Shown: positions 9,665 to 19,805 of the stretch, piece by piece
How positions within the stretch are numbered: position 1 is the first letter of the stretch
Layout of the letters: the number at the start of each line of letters is the position of its first letter
Assembly: GCA_009841335.1 (NCBI GenBank)
Contig: VXLY01000031.1
Span: forward strand, 61,289-125,288
Direction of reading: 5' to 3'
Origin: Rhodothermaceae bacterium
GTDB taxonomy: Bacteria; Bacteroidota; Rhodothermia; Rhodothermales; Bin80
Length of the DNA stretch: 64,000 bases
The notes under the pieces: generated by a model
The model's input: the letters and a program-made list of their open reading frames with translations, nothing else
What the model was told of the DNA's origin: nothing
The model's database searches: none
Translations under genes and position numbers: made by a program

Positions 9665-11041
9665 CTAGTCAAATAATGGTTGGTTTGGATCCAGTTCACC
9701 AGTGAAATAACTAATCAATCGTTTACGCACAAAAATCGTGTATCGTGCGGTGATTGCATCCTGAGACGCCTGCACCCATTCAGACTGCGCCTGCGTAAGT
9801 TCAACGAGCGTAACAGCGCCCACATTGTAACGCTCACGAGCAGCGTCCAACGCCTGCTGCCGGTAAACCAACTGCCTCTCAGATACCTCCAACTCTTTTT
9901 CAGCTATCAGATAATCATGATATGCCGCCCGAACTTCATTTCCGACCTGCTGCTGAGTGTTCTCGACGGCGAGCCGTGCATTTTCGTACGATACCTGTGC
10001 ACGCTGCTTTTGCGTACGTGTGCGGAGACCATTAAAAACCGGTACACTTACCGACAGCGAAATTGACTCAGATCGGTTTCGCTCCAACTGCCCACCAAAA
10101 TCAACCGCCTTAATCCCACTGTTATAACTTGTACCTGCACCGGCCGAAAATCCGAGTTGCGGTAACATGCTGCCGGACGCTGCACGAAGACCTTGCCGGG
10201 CTGCAAGCACGAAAATCTCCTGTGCACGCAAATCACTTCGCTGCTGCCGCGCACGCGTGATCAGGTCACCCAGGTCATACTCTTCCGGTACCAAGTATTC
10301 GTCCTGCAATTCCGGAACCACGAGCTCGTAGCTGCCCAGTGGATCCAATTGTAAAGTCTGTATTAATTGGTACATCACATTCTGCGCCTGCCGCTCGGTG
10401 GTGAGTATGGCCAGCTCTGCGGATTCTACTGCGGCCTGTTGCTGGTACAGATCCGATACCGGACGTGTACCTACCCGTACAAACTCCTCAATCTGCGCCA
10501 GTTGCTGCTGCTGGGCAGCTAGGTTTTCCTGCTGAACCTCAATCTGTTCACTCTGCTGGATATAGGCGAGAAACTGGCTTGCAACTTCGAACACCACCCA
10601 CTGACGCTGACGATCAAGAGTCAGGTCGTTTGCGGTCACGCTGAGTCGGCTCTGACGAAGATTCGACTGTCTCTGGAAACCATCAAACAGCGTCACTGAC
10701 GTGCGCGCGCTCATATTGAATCGTGAGTTGGCCGTTGTGCGAAGCTCACCAACATTTGTGTCAAAAGACAACCCGAAGTTTGTCCCGCCTCCTGTGCTCA
10801 GGTTAAAACTTGGCAAATATGCCGCACGTGCAGACCGAACATCAATCTCACTGAGCCGCAACTGATTGGCGCTTTGTCGCAACTGAATATTCTGGTCCAA
10901 CGCGATGCGTACTGCATCCTGAAATGTAATTTCCTGAGGTACCTGGGCTGATGCAGCAAGAGTGACGAAGGCCAGCAAGCCTACACAAAACATGCGCGAC
11001 GATACCAGTAAGGGGAGCCGAATAGTCATGAGCGTACTCAT
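9665..11041 (-). CDS. TolC-family outer-membrane efflux protein
   Basis: A 458-residue outer-membrane factor. A signal peptide ends near AASAQ (about residue 33). Two repeated helical-hairpin/beta-strand halves follow, with family hallmarks: ITFQDAVRIALDQNIQL early, VTLFDGF as the first strand, and VSVPVFNGLRTR in the second half. A C-terminal coiled region contains ARERYNVGAVTLVELTQAQ. TolC homologues form trimeric channels across the outer membrane for the adaptor and ATPase encoded directly downstream; the gene order is tolC-like, adaptor, ATPase. About 230 bp separates it from the sigma factor gene upstream. Cargo is unknown. Confidence 0.92.
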   Translation of the reverse strand: MSTLMTIRLPLLVSSRMFCVGLLAFVTLAASAQVPQEITFQDAVRIALDQNIQLRQSANQLRLSEIDVRSARAAYLPSFNLSTGGGTNFGLSFDTNVGELRTTANSRFNMSARTSVTLFDGFQRQSNLRQSRLSVTANDLTLDRQRQWVVFEVASQFLAYIQQSEQIEVQQENLAAQQQQLAQIEEFVRVGTRPVSDLYQQQAAVESAELAILTTERQAQNVMYQLIQTLQLDPLGSYELVVPELQDEYLVPEEYDLGDLITRARQQRSDLRAQEIFVLAARQGLRAASGSMLPQLGFSAGAGTSYNSGIKAVDFGGQLERNRSESISLSVSVPVFNGLRTRTQKQRAQVSYENARLAVENTQQQVGNEVRAAYHDYLIAEKELEVSERQLVYRQQALDAARERYNVGAVTLVELTQAQSEWVQASQDAITARYTIFVRKRLISYFTGELDPNQPLFD

Positions 11042-11252
11042 TTAAGAAGTTGGGGAGAGTTAATTTTGCGATTTTTTTCGGGGTGGCACTACAATCGGCT
11101 ATCCGTATCTACGAAGTAGTATCTGCCATTGTTACACACAGAACAAGCCACACGCAGGCATTACCAATCATAGCAGTCACATCCGCATTCATAGACGACA
11201 GGGATTCTGTATCCACTCCGGCGATTCACGAGGCAAGGGTTGGGGATCTCAT

Positions 11253-11270
11253 CGGGAACTGTAATTCCCG
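11253..11270. repeat. inverted repeat directly after the sigma factor stop
   Basis: CGGGAA (11253-11258) and TTCCCG (11265-11270) form a 6-bp stem with a 6-base loop, ending on the base before the minus-strand stop codon at 11271-11273. No T-run follows, so this is a possible transcript-end or processing hairpin rather than a clear intrinsic terminator. Confidence 0.3.
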
Positions 11271-12110
11271 CTACATGTCGTGCATTTTCAAATCTTCGCG
11301 CCGGTGTTTCTGGCGAAGTTTACGGAGGGCTTTTTCTTTAATCTGGCGCACCCGCTCTCTTGTTAAATCGAATCGCAGGCCGATTTCCTCCAGTGTCAGG
11401 GGATGCTCGCGACCGACCCCAAAGTATAGACGGGTAATTTCTGCCTCACGCGGACTCAAGCTGCTGAGCGCCACCTCAATATCAATCTTCAGGGACTCTC
11501 CACGGAGTGGTTCGTCAGGCGAAGCTACCTCATTACTGGGCAATACATCCAGCAGGCTGTTCTCGTCGTCCTCATTAAAGGGGGCGTCCATAGACAGGTG
11601 CCTGGCAGTGCGCTGCATAGCACTGCGAACCTTTTCAATATCAATCTGGAGGTCGGTTGCCAGTTCTTCCAGGTTTGGGTCACGCTCATGCTCCTGGGCT
11701 AGTCGTGCACTGCTCTTGCGAATCTTGCTTATCGTGCCAATCTGATTTAGCGGCAAACGCACTACACGTCCCTGCTCAGCCAGCGCCTGCAGGATAGATT
11801 GGCGAATCCACCACACAGCATAGGAGATGAACTTGAATCCACGCGTCTCATCAAACCGCTTAGCGGCTTTGATGAGACCATAATTACCCTCGTTGATCAA
11901 GTCAGTCAGATGCAAACCCTGTCCTTGAAATTTTTTCGCAACTGAAACTACAAACCGAAGATTGGCACGCGTAAGCTTCAGAAGTGCATCCTCATCGCCC
12001 TGTTTAATCTTCCGTGCTAACTCCGCCTCCTCCGCTGGAGTTACGAGGTCAATTTGACCTATCTCTTTCAGATACTGATCCAGCATTCGCTGGCGACGTG
12101 GAACGTACAT
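11271..12110 (-). CDS. rpoD: primary RNA polymerase sigma factor, short Bacteroidota type
   Basis: A 279-residue sigma-70 protein. Region 1.2 starts at [22 protein letters not shown]. Region 2 has [38 protein letters not shown] and the promoter-melting [15 protein letters not shown]. Region 3 follows, and region 4 has the helix-turn-helix [29 protein letters not shown]. It lacks the long region 1.1 of enterobacterial RpoD, as is usual for the housekeeping sigma of Bacteroidota and relatives. High conservation of regions 2 and 4 argues for the primary rather than an alternative sigma, but another group 1/2 copy elsewhere cannot be excluded. It lies between the anchor-B gene and the tolC-like gene, apparently as its own transcript. 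Confidence 0.88.
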   Translation of the reverse strand: MYVPRRQRMLDQYLKEIGQIDLVTPAEEAELARKIKQGDEDALLKLTRANLRFVVSVAKKFQGQGLHLTDLINEGNYGLIKAAKRFDETRGFKFISYAVWWIRQSILQALAEQGRVVRLPLNQIGTISKIRKSSARLAQEHERDPNLEELATDLQIDIEKVRSAMQRTARHLSMDAPFNEDDENSLLDVLPSNEVASPDEPLRGESLKIDIEVALSSLSPREAEITRLYFGVGREHPLTLEEIGLRFDLTRERVRQIKEKALRKLRQKHRREDLKMHDM

Positions 12111-12204
12111 GTGTGAGCGGCTCCGGTGAGTGCGATTCAGATTACGTGCTGGACCATGATGCGGCCCCGCGGTTATATAATTGACACCATCTACGATCCA
12201 TTGA

Positions 12205-14535
12205 TCAGGTATCGACCGTCTGTTTCTTAAGAATAAACACGCCTTCCCGCCGACTCGTCACCACAATGATACCGCTCTTGAAGTACGGATAGCTGCTCCA
12301 GGTTCCATTGAATCCAGCTTCATCGGTTCCATACGGCGTTGTATCGAAGTAACCGATCTCCACCGGATTGTCCGGTGTTGATACATCTATAAGTCGCAGA
12401 CCACTCGCATTATTGGTCTGATACATCAGATCACCGTGCACATAAAGGTTATGATCTGTTGCCGAAGTGGGACCATAGAACTCACGTATCATTATTGGAT
12501 CACTTAGATCCCTGACATCCCAAACCAGTGTGCGCGTTTTATCAACCCTTCCGGCGATTTCATCCAGTTCGTCATTCTGATAGAAGTAGGAGTGATCTTC
12601 CGAAAGCCAGCCCTGATGTACATATCCTGCATCGGGATAGGAACCTGTTCCAACCGCAACCGGATTGTCTTTATCGGTGACATCCGCGATACTGATTGCA
12701 GTTTCGTTGGCACCAATGCAGATTTCACGTCCTACATATTCGGCATCCGGTCCATTATAGATCACGCACTGCGCATCATGACTGTATCCGGTCTTACGGC
12801 GTCCGGTCGTTTCATCTGCAAAGCAACCCGCAAAAACGGGGGCTTGGGGTTCACGAATATCAATCATGTGGAGGCCACCGCCGCAAGTCTCGGCTCCGCC
12901 GGAAGCACCAACAGCAAAGGCAAATCCTGTGTCTTCGTTGATAACAATATTGTGAGCACTGTGAATCTTGTCATAGTGCGCAGTTTCCGCAAACTGCACT
13001 GGTGGAAAGGTCACCTCTCTTAATTGCGTTAAGTCAAAGACTTGCATCCCGTGCTCGCGTGCACCGTCAGCCACAATGAACGCATGATCTTTATACACCT
13101 TGATATCCCGCCAGGTACTTCCAGGCGAGCCTTCTGTGCGCGGCAGCGTGCCCAGATATTTCGGCATGGATGGATCGCTTAAATCAATAAAAACAGTTCC
13201 TTCCAAATGGCCAATCAAACCATATTCGATGCCGGTTTCGGGATCCGTCCAGCCCCACACATCACTCAGACGCACACCCCGATTCATCTCCATTTCCTGG
13301 TTGGGCAGGAACGCCAGCATATCCACTAGACCACAGTCATAGCTTTCCGCCTCTCCTCCTGCACAGGTCACTTGGGTCCCGGAAATACTTGACATCGGTT
13401 CTCCTGCATTAAATATCTCATGTGTTATTTCCCAAGATTCATTCGTTCTTTCCACCAACAACGCACTGCCTTCTCCATAGGCTGCACCCGGGGCACCCAC
13501 TGCAATAACTGATTCATAAATTGCTATAACTGATCCAAATCTTGGTCCGGGCCCGCGAACTATTGTGTAGTTGTCCGACTCGGCATATCCATTTTCCTGC
13601 ACCGGATATACGTGTACTGCCCCATCCATATCCGAGGCCATCGGCGCACCAACAACAATCCAGTGAGGATCCTGGACCTGGACCTGCGCACCGAAAAACT
13701 GGGGCCCTGACTGATCAGTAGGAATAAGTGCTTCCCCTTCACTCCACATCGCATTTTCGCCATCCCCTAGGCGCCAGACAGCCACTGCACCTACCCCGCT
13801 GTTATGCCGAGGCGCCCCTATGGCTGCCCGGTTTCCTTTTAAGTCTACAGAGGCTGCAAACGCCGACTCTGTGCCCAGCTCTCCACACGAAAAAGTTTCT
13901 ACAAGCTCCCACTCATCGTCGCCCTGCTCGTACAAGAACGCACTACAGGCCCCAGGGGAACCCACGAGTAAACGCCCTTGATCCATCGAAAGCGTCATTC
14001 CGTACATTGACTCCGCCTCTGCATTGGGATCGGCAAGTTTTGTACCCTCAACCCAAGCGCCATCCGGGTTTCGATAAAAAACGAACACATCGCCCGCGCT
14101 TCGCTGTGCAGTACCTACAGCAATCCATCCCCCATCTGCTGTTATTGCACTGCCGAAGGCGGGATGACCTGACGCGAGTCTTCCTGTTTGAACGAAATTG
14201 CCCGTTCCATCCTCTTGCTCAAAAACATAAACGGCGGATGCACTCGCAACAACCAATGTTCCGTTTCCATACGCAATCGTGCTCCCAAACCCATCATTTA
14301 CGTGGGCATTTGGAGCACGCAGTGAACTCCTCAGTAACCACTCCTGATCCGCACCACGCACATAAACATGAACCATTCCCGGGTTTTTGAAGCCCCGAGG
14401 CTCAGCTACAAACAGGTGACCATCTCCGGCAACAATCGCTCCGCCAAAACCAGCCATTGATTCAGAAGGAGAGGCTCCTGTAAAAGGCACTGTCAATGTG
14501 GCTACAATGGCCAAAATTGGAAGAGTTCGCATCAT
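12205..14535 (-). CDS. secreted choice-of-anchor-B protein with N-terminal FG-GAP-like propeller
   Basis: A 776-residue secreted protein with a signal peptide (about 1-22). The N-terminal half (about 25-370) is a run of about 50-residue repeats with patterns such as [26 protein letters not shown] and [18 protein letters not shown], like FG-GAP/integrin-type propeller blades. The C-terminal half (about 385-770) is a choice-of-anchor-B/LVIVD region with [39 protein letters not shown], and a [12 protein letters not shown] block. It is clearly paralogous to the C-terminal-sorted protein at 23610. Unlike that paralogue it has no T9SS tail and ends at LKKQTVDT. Function is unknown; cell-surface or secreted location is inferred from the signal peptide. 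Confidence 0.8.
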   Translation of the reverse strand: MMRTLPILAIVATLTVPFTGASPSESMAGFGGAIVAGDGHLFVAEPRGFKNPGMVHVYVRGADQEWLLRSSLRAPNAHVNDGFGSTIAYGNGTLVVASASAVYVFEQEDGTGNFVQTGRLASGHPAFGSAITADGGWIAVGTAQRSAGDVFVFYRNPDGAWVEGTKLADPNAEAESMYGMTLSMDQGRLLVGSPGACSAFLYEQGDDEWELVETFSCGELGTESAFAASVDLKGNRAAIGAPRHNSGVGAVAVWRLGDGENAMWSEGEALIPTDQSGPQFFGAQVQVQDPHWIVVGAPMASDMDGAVHVYPVQENGYAESDNYTIVRGPGPRFGSVIAIYESVIAVGAPGAAYGEGSALLVERTNESWEITHEIFNAGEPMSSISGTQVTCAGGEAESYDCGLVDMLAFLPNQEMEMNRGVRLSDVWGWTDPETGIEYGLIGHLEGTVFIDLSDPSMPKYLGTLPRTEGSPGSTWRDIKVYKDHAFIVADGAREHGMQVFDLTQLREVTFPPVQFAETAHYDKIHSAHNIVINEDTGFAFAVGASGGAETCGGGLHMIDIREPQAPVFAGCFADETTGRRKTGYSHDAQCVIYNGPDAEYVGREICIGANETAISIADVTDKDNPVAVGTGSYPDAGYVHQGWLSEDHSYFYQNDELDEIAGRVDKTRTLVWDVRDLSDPIMIREFYGPTSATDHNLYVHGDLMYQTNNASGLRLIDVSTPDNPVEIGYFDTTPYGTDEAGFNGTWSSYPYFKSGIIVVTSRREGVFILKKQTVDT

Positions 14536-14564
14536 TTTGAGATGAATAATTTAGTGTAAGCAGT

Positions 14565-14641
14565 TGGTGGGCCCTACGGGATTCGAACCTGTGACCTCTC
14601 GCGTGTGAGGCGAGCGCTCTAAACCACTGAGCTAAGAGCCC
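14565..14641 (-). tRNA. tRNA-Val(CAC)
   Basis: Read on the minus strand from 14641, the sequence folds as a full cloverleaf. The acceptor arm is GGGCTCT pairing with AGGGCCC. The D-arm has TAGCTCAGTGGTTTAGAGC. The anticodon stem CTCGC/GCGAG encloses loop CTCACAC, anticodon CAC (Val, GUG codons). The T-arm carries GGTTCGAATCC. The 3' CCA is encoded (14565-14567). The 5' end abuts the stop codon of the upstream anti-sigma-like gene, so it is probably processed from that transcript. Confidence 0.95.
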
Positions 14642-15082
14642 CTAACCAGACATATACTCCCATAGGGGCCGACCGTGAACCTTTTTAACTGACCCAGGAT
14701 CCGCTTCCAAAACAGATTGCACCCCACCATGCATCCTCATTACCGAATTGGGTACCTGTTGCGAAGCACCGGCTACAAGCCCCGCCGCCAAAACAATCGC
14801 AATGGCCGTGCCGACCAAAATACTTGTGTGTGGTGGACGCACTGGACTGGCAAACGGCAAATGACGATACAAGCGCCTACGAACACACTCACGCAAACCA
14901 ATTGGAGTTCGCAAACGATGATCACACAGTAAGCGTCGTATACAACGCAAGCACCTGACCTGGCTTGCAAGCCTTCTATCGCCTTTCACACACTCCTCAA
15001 ACACAGTGCGAACGCTACGGTCCATCGTCCCGTCTACGTACTCGCACAAGAGTTCGTCCATCCAATGGGCTTTCCTCAACAT
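14642..15082 (-). CDS. anti-sigma-factor-like single-pass membrane protein
   Basis: A 146-residue protein whose first 55 residues (MDELLCEYVDGTMDRSVRTVFEECV, then a Cys-rich stretch CLRCIRRLLC) resemble a zinc-finger anti-sigma/anti-sigma-like cytoplasmic domain. One transmembrane segment follows (about 89-106, ILVGTAIAIVLAAGLVAGA), then a short outer tail. The classic HxxxCxxC zinc motif is not intact, so I call it anti-sigma-like only. No ECF sigma gene is adjacent. The stop codon TAG at 14644-14642 is immediately followed by the first base of tRNA-Val. The start at 15082 is the first Met; MDEL, seven codons later, is an alternative. Confidence 0.5.
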   Translation of the reverse strand: MLRKAHWMDELLCEYVDGTMDRSVRTVFEECVKGDRRLASQVRCLRCIRRLLCDHRLRTPIGLRECVRRRLYRHLPFASPVRPPHTSILVGTAIAIVLAAGLVAGASQQVPNSVMRMHGGVQSVLEADPGSVKKVHGRPLWEYMSG

Positions 15083-15270
15083 GAGCGAGAGTAGCTATTT
15101 GTCATTCATACGATCAGTTTCCAGCGTGAGATTGGCTTCTTGAGACGTGGCGTAGCGAAGGCAGAACACAAATGTTCCCTGATTTGAGCCAGACCGAAGC
15201 ACCTCGGATAACCATAACATGAAAGCGTTTGCAATGATCCCCACAGAACCCTTGGACAATGCCAACGCAA

Positions 15271-16344
15271 TTAGTACCGCAAAGGTTCAGACAAAAGCCG
15301 TACAATCAAAAGAGTCATGATTACATGTGGGCTACGTTTGGAGAATCCTTTGATTTCGCTGTCTGCGCTCAGAAACAGTTGCATGGCCTGTTTGATTTCT
15401 GGCAGTGGCCATTTGCGTACAGCCTGCCTGTATTTATAAATCATGTTGGAAGGAATGCCGGTCCTCTTGGTAATCTCGGCGGGTTTGAGGCCATATGAGG
15501 GACAGCCATGCAATTTCCAGAGCTTGAGGAAATGTTGGCTTAGTACGGACACAATTCGTAGACACTCGCCCTGTCTTGAAGAAGCACCTAGCAACAACTG
15601 CTCTGCAATCCTGTGCGCCTCAACCCGTCTGCGATCCGTGATGGCATCCTGTAGCTCAAATATATTGATCTCCCGAGTCTGTCCACTGGCCTGCAGAACA
15701 TCCTGTTCTGTAATCACTCTCTCTTCAGACGCACCCACATAAGTGATGAGCTTTTCGATCTCCTGCGTGAGTAGGGCCAATCCGGTGCCAAGAAACTCTA
15801 TCAGCAGCTGTTCAGCATTCCTTTCCAACTTATAACCTCGGGACTGCGCATACTCACGTAAAAACGATCCCATCTGATTGCGCCACAACGGAGCAAATTC
15901 GACAACCTGAGCGACTTTTGAGTTTTCTTTCAGCGTTTTACAAGGGTTCGCATTTAACCTTGGGCGGTTTTCGCAAATTAGTAGCACAACCGCCGCTGGA
16001 TTTGGCCATTTAGCCAGCGTTGCAAATATCTGGTTCCCCTTAAGCTTATCGAATGCCCGTATGACGACAATACGTCGCTCAGTCAGCATGGGGGCCATTT
16101 GGCATATACCCAGTACATCTTTAGCAGCTATATCCGGTCCGTAGACTACATCAAGGTTGAAGTCTCGATCCTCCAGGGGAATCGTATGATCAATAAGAAT
16201 CTGCTGCAGCTGATCTGCAAAGTATGACTCTTCTCCATAGAAAAGATAGACCGGTTTGAAGCGTCCTCCCTCAAAATCTTTTTTCAGATCCTTATAGATC
16301 TGGAGCGAAGATTTTCTTTTGCGCTTACTGCCCGCTGCAGACAT
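15271..16344 (-). CDS. holA: DNA polymerase III subunit delta
   Basis: The start is the ATG at 16344 ([11 protein letters not shown]). It overlaps the upstream stop as TGATG (16346-16342), a classic coupling signal; the longer open frame upstream is read-through of the neighbouring gene. The 357-residue product matches HolA, the clamp-loader delta subunit that opens the beta sliding clamp. Visible blocks are FKPVYLFYGEESYFADQLQQIL near the start, then RRIVVIRAFDKLKGNQIF, a central ALLTQEIEKLITYVG and TREINIFELQDAI, and the C-terminal collar domain with KYRQAVRKWPLPEIKQAMQL. Length is normal for the family. It is the last gene of the der-nuoI-DinB-like-holA unit. Confidence 0.85.
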   Translation of the reverse strand: MSAAGSKRKRKSSLQIYKDLKKDFEGGRFKPVYLFYGEESYFADQLQQILIDHTIPLEDRDFNLDVVYGPDIAAKDVLGICQMAPMLTERRIVVIRAFDKLKGNQIFATLAKWPNPAAVVLLICENRPRLNANPCKTLKENSKVAQVVEFAPLWRNQMGSFLREYAQSRGYKLERNAEQLLIEFLGTGLALLTQEIEKLITYVGASEERVITEQDVLQASGQTREINIFELQDAITDRRRVEAHRIAEQLLLGASSRQGECLRIVSVLSQHFLKLWKLHGCPSYGLKPAEITKRTGIPSNMIYKYRQAVRKWPLPEIKQAMQLFLSADSEIKGFSKRSPHVIMTLLIVRLLSEPLRY

Positions 16345-16799
16345 CACCAAGTACGATATAGCCTTTCTGCAACGGTACGAAGCGTGTCCGTATCCTGCTG
16401 CGAGGCAGTTAAAAGGAATTGAAAGACATCCTCCCCCTCCGTAATCTGCTGTGACCAAGCCTCCGAACTCAGATTTTCGGCAACCTCAATGACTGATCTG
16501 CGGGCGGATTCAACCTGCACAAGGATGTCCTTCATGGGTATGCTGTTCCAATCTACAGACGAGGCCTTCGGGGTAATCGTACGTCCAGATATATTTTTCA
16601 GAGCGGGAAGAATTTTGTTTCGATCTCGCATGATAATTGCACCATAGCACTGTTTGACTGATAGTCCGCGTTCAGTGTTGGTGATTTGCGACTCATTCAG
16701 GCGTGCTGAAACCTGTCGCAGTGCTGCGATCTCGTCTATTAGGTAGCGCAGTTGATCCAGCACTGCACTGCGAGAGCGCGCTGGATCTGGCTCAGGCAT
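16344..16799 (-). CDS. DinB/YfiT-superfamily-like protein
   Basis: The start is placed at the ATG at 16799 ([10 protein letters not shown]), overlapping the nuoI stop by 8 bases; the reading frame opens earlier inside nuoI. The 151-residue protein is predicted all-helical. Its second half ([27 protein letters not shown], later [19 protein letters not shown]) follows the helical-bundle pattern of DinB/YfiT-type proteins. The usual metal-binding His residues at the end of helices are not obvious (Gln/Asp instead of HxxxH), so a catalytic role is doubtful. The stop overlaps the holA start by one base (TGATG). Family assignment is tentative. Confidence 0.5.
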   Translation of the reverse strand: MPEPDPARSRSAVLDQLRYLIDEIAALRQVSARLNESQITNTERGLSVKQCYGAIIMRDRNKILPALKNISGRTITPKASSVDWNSIPMKDILVQVESARRSVIEVAENLSSEAWSQQITEGEDVFQFLLTASQQDTDTLRTVAERLYRTW

Positions 16800-17502
16800 C
16801 GTCTGACGAAGGACGGCCTTCCCATGTGTTGGCAGCAGCAATGGGGGTCTCCGAGCGCAAATGCGTGTTCTTCAATTCCGGCATTTCAGTCTTGGCCAAC
16901 TCACGCACATACTGGCGGTCCCTCAAACTGTGCAGATTATTGTCCTTGCGGTGCTGCCACGCATCCGCGTTCTCCTGCTTATTGCGGGCTTCCTCGAGGT
17001 AATCAAGCCGGTCTGTGAGTCGCTCTGCGGGTACCAACAACCGGTCGAGCCCAAAGATTGCCTCATCCCGTCCATGAAAAGTGAGATCGTACTCCTTTGA
17101 CATCACAATAGCTTCCTCTGGACAAACTTCCTCACAGAATCCGCAATAGATGCAGCGGAGCATGTTGATCTCGAACCAGGCTGGTTCACGCTCTTTGCTG
17201 CTGTTCGGATCATCCACCTCGCGTGACTGCATTGCTATTGCCATTGGAGGGCATGCTTTGGCGCAAAGATTACAGGATACGCAGCGCGGCTTGCCTTCTT
17301 CCTCTACAAGAACGGGGCGCCCGCGGTAAGAATCAGGGGGCTCCCAAAGTTCATCTGGATACTCCGTCGTGTAGGACGGTTCCCTAACCATCTTACGGAA
17401 GCTGTACCTGAGACCTTTGAAGATTTCTGGAAGATATAGTCGTTCCCAGAAATTGAGATTTCGCTCGTTCTCGGTTTTGGTATTCTTCGGTACACCAGGC
17501 AT
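16792..17502 (-). CDS. nuoI: NADH-quinone oxidoreductase subunit I (2x[4Fe-4S])
   Basis: NuoI carries the N6a and N6b clusters of respiratory complex I. The two ferredoxin motifs are visible: Cys 74, 77, 80 and 84 ([12 protein letters not shown]) and Cys 117, 120, 123 and 127 ([12 protein letters not shown]). The N-terminal [15 protein letters not shown] and the EPDxYRG-like segment (EPPDSYRG) fit the family. At 236 residues it is longer than typical 160-190 residue NuoI because of a charged C-terminal extension (about 165-236). No other nuo gene is in the window; it sits between der and the DinB-like gene in a compact minus-strand unit. Complex I assignment is by sequence family; a related membrane-bound ferredoxin role is less likely. 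Confidence 0.85.
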   Translation of the reverse strand: MPGVPKNTKTENERNLNFWERLYLPEIFKGLRYSFRKMVREPSYTTEYPDELWEPPDSYRGRPVLVEEEGKPRCVSCNLCAKACPPMAIAMQSREVDDPNSSKEREPAWFEINMLRCIYCGFCEEVCPEEAIVMSKEYDLTFHGRDEAIFGLDRLLVPAERLTDRLDYLEEARNKQENADAWQHRKDNNLHSLRDRQYVRELAKTEMPELKNTHLRSETPIAAANTWEGRPSSDDA

Positions 17503-17555
17503 GGGGCTATCTACCGTTCAGCCCCTGAATATCAAACCGGGCGGTGATTGTTCCA

Positions 17556-18872
17556 TTATTCGTCTTCTTGAGATTTACGCCGAAAAGCCAGGGTAATCGG
17601 AACCCCCACGAAGCCATACGCTTTGCGAAGCTGGTTTTCGAGATAACGGGCATAAGCCGTCCCGACACCTTGGGGATGATTACAGAAGAAAGCAAAAAGC
17701 GGCGGAGATACCCCAACTTGGGCTGCATACTTGATCTGAACATACCGCCCACGCCAAGTGGGAGGATGATAGCGCCCGATTGATTGCTGCACTGTTCGAT
17801 TGAGCTCGGATGTTGGCACGCGATATGCTGCATTGCGCATTATCTCCAGACAGATATCCAGTACACGATGCGCGCGCTTACCCGTAAGTGCAGAAACAAA
17901 CAGGATCGGAACGTAATCCAGCGTCTTCAGACGCTCTTGGATCGCGCGTTCAGTGTCTCTGGCTGTGTTTGTTTCCTTTTCAACAAGGTCCCATTTGTTA
18001 ACAACAATGACGAGACCTTTTTTTAATGTTTCCGCTTCCTTGAGAACATTTATATCCTGGGCTTCCAGACCCACGGTCGCATCCAGAAGCAGTACTGCAA
18101 CGTCGCAACTACGAATCGCGCGTTCTGTACGCAGTGTAGCATAAAATTCCACATTCTCACGGACCTTGGTCCGTCGCCTTAATCCGGCCGTATCAACCAA
18201 TGTGATAGCCTCCCCCTTGTAGGTCAGCTCCGCGTCAACGGCATCCCGCGTTGTGCCGCTGATCTCCGTTACAATAGAGCGCTCCTGTCGCAGCAGTGTG
18301 TTCGTGAGTTGGGATTTTCCGACATTCGGCCGTCCAATGAGGGCAATCCTCACGCCACCGTCATCTTCACTTTGTTCTTCTTTGGGTAGTGCGGCGACAA
18401 CCGCATCCAGAAAATCACCTGTGCCCATCCCGTTCGTAGCACTCACGGGATAGACTTCGCCCAGCCCCAGACTATACATGGATGCCGCTTCCCACTGGCG
18501 CCTTTCGTTATCGGCTTTATTCGCAACGACGAACACTGGCTTGTTGCTTCGTCTGAGCACCCGCGCCATTTCCTGATCCAGATCGGTCACACCTGCCATG
18601 ACGTCCGTGATCAATAGGACAATGTCCGCTTCTGTGAGTGCAATCTGAACCTGTTCGCGTATAGCGCGCTCAAACCGATCCGCGCTCCGTGGCACGTACC
18701 CACCCGTATCCACGAGTGCAAACTCCTTTCCGTTCCAAATCACATGACCGAAGACTCGATCCCGCGTAACACCGGGCGCGTCATGGACAATTGCCTGACG
18801 CGATTCCGTCAATCGATTAAACAGGGTGGACTTGCCCACATTCGGACGGCCAACAATCGCAACCAGTGCCAT
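17556..18872 (-). CDS. der: GTPase Der (EngA), ribosome assembly
   Basis: Der has two tandem GTPase domains and assembles the 50S subunit. The first P-loop is [14 protein letters not shown] at about 8-21, with DTGGY and NKADNE. The second is [14 protein letters not shown] near 182-195, with [19 protein letters not shown] and NKWDLVEK. The C-terminal KH-like domain has the typical [31 protein letters not shown]. At 438 residues the length is canonical. It is the first gene of the minus-strand unit continuing into nuoI 53 bases downstream. About 390 bp without genes lies upstream and should contain the promoter. Confidence 0.97.
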   Translation of the reverse strand: MALVAIVGRPNVGKSTLFNRLTESRQAIVHDAPGVTRDRVFGHVIWNGKEFALVDTGGYVPRSADRFERAIREQVQIALTEADIVLLITDVMAGVTDLDQEMARVLRRSNKPVFVVANKADNERRQWEAASMYSLGLGEVYPVSATNGMGTGDFLDAVVAALPKEEQSEDDGGVRIALIGRPNVGKSQLTNTLLRQERSIVTEISGTTRDAVDAELTYKGEAITLVDTAGLRRRTKVRENVEFYATLRTERAIRSCDVAVLLLDATVGLEAQDINVLKEAETLKKGLVIVVNKWDLVEKETNTARDTERAIQERLKTLDYVPILFVSALTGKRAHRVLDICLEIMRNAAYRVPTSELNRTVQQSIGRYHPPTWRGRYVQIKYAAQVGVSPPLFAFFCNHPQGVGTAYARYLENQLRKAYGFVGVPITLAFRRKSQEDE

Positions 18873-19265
18873 GGTCTTATGAAACTTATCAACTCTGGCT
18901 TGTTTTCTCGCAAATGTTTATCACCAGATCGCAGTCTACCGATCTTACAGGGGGATTTGATAATACGTAACAGCTTTCTACACTTGCCCTTTAACTATTC
19001 TGCATCAACTACTACAGCACACCGTTCCCCGTATTTTTTATGTAGTATTTGACGATAATTGCCGTTTATCAAGGAGTTCTTTCGGAGTTTCTCGTTGCGG
19101 CGGCCTTGGAAACTCACAGTAAGGTAGGGCGATTATATGCTAGAGGGGCAGTTGGACTGTGTAGATCTTGCAATAGCGTAGCCCTCCCGAAGTTGCGATG
19201 GAACGTGTTGCTGGTAACATAGCCAGTCATTAGGTCACTATCCAGAAGCTAACTCCTGCAAATCA
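18873..19265. other. gene-free stretch upstream of der
   Basis: This 393-bp interval has no convincing reading frame on either strand. It lies between the der start and the end of the lipoprotein gene at 19266, both minus strand, so it should hold the der promoter. I see no clear tRNA, hairpin with T-run or repeat. Confidence 0.5.
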
Positions 19266-19805
19266 TCAAATAAGATCAAGCTCTTCTTTTGGAAGTTGGC
19301 CGCGATAATCTAGGCAATGAGTGATCCAGTTTCTTTCGTCATCAATATGACTGACCACAGTCCTACATTCCTTGACAAGATTTGAGACACATTCTCCATA
19401 ATCCGTCAACGTATTTGTATTATCCCCATTAACTGGCTTACTTAGGAGTATGGAGCAATTATCCACATATACTCCAAGTGTCTTGAAGGCATCTTCAGGA
19501 CTAATCATCACATCAAATCCGAATTTCGCAATATCAGGGTGATCTTCCGCAAAGACATAGTCAATTTCGTCAATCACCCCAGATTTAATGCCATGCTGCC
19601 GTATTTCCGAACCGACAATACCCATAATTAGGAAGACATTTTCTTTATCCGGCTCCATGTGCACCAAAACTAGATCTCTTAATTGACCCGCGAAATCTTC
19701 ATTCGATTCCTCAACGAATGCCTCCTCAGAGCATCCAATTGCCAGAAACGCCAAAATCAGAAAGAAAAGAGAAGTGCAAATAAACCTAGACAAATGATCG
19801 CTCAT
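19266..19805 (-). CDS. hypothetical lipoprotein
   Basis: A 179-residue protein with signal peptide and lipobox LAIG-C (Cys about residue 25), followed by an acidic mature domain. I do not recognise the family. The mature part has three further Cys residues (VDNCSILL, YGECVSNL and KECRTVV) and a fourth near the C terminus (THCLDY), which could form two disulfides. Its ATG overlaps the stop of the short PilZ-like frame upstream as ATGA, suggesting translational coupling. No T9SS tail. Surface or periplasmic lipoprotein is as far as the sequence goes. Confidence 0.65.
   Translation of the reverse strand: MSDHLSRFICTSLFFLILAFLAIGCSEEAFVEESNEDFAGQLRDLVLVHMEPDKENVFLIMGIVGSEIRQHGIKSGVIDEIDYVFAEDHPDIAKFGFDVMISPEDAFKTLGVYVDNCSILLSKPVNGDNTNTLTDYGECVSNLVKECRTVVSHIDDERNWITHCLDYRGQLPKEELDLI

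Noticed and set aside
11050..11745. 231-codon plus-strand open frame opposite the sigma factor gene
   Set aside because: It is antisense to the conserved sigma regions 3-4 and shows Ser/Arg-rich composition typical of a mirror frame, with no motif of its own.
13728..14390. 220-codon plus-strand frame opposite the anchor-B gene
   Set aside because: Pro/His/Arg-rich sequence without start context; the minus-strand FG-GAP-like repeats are clearly the coding strand.
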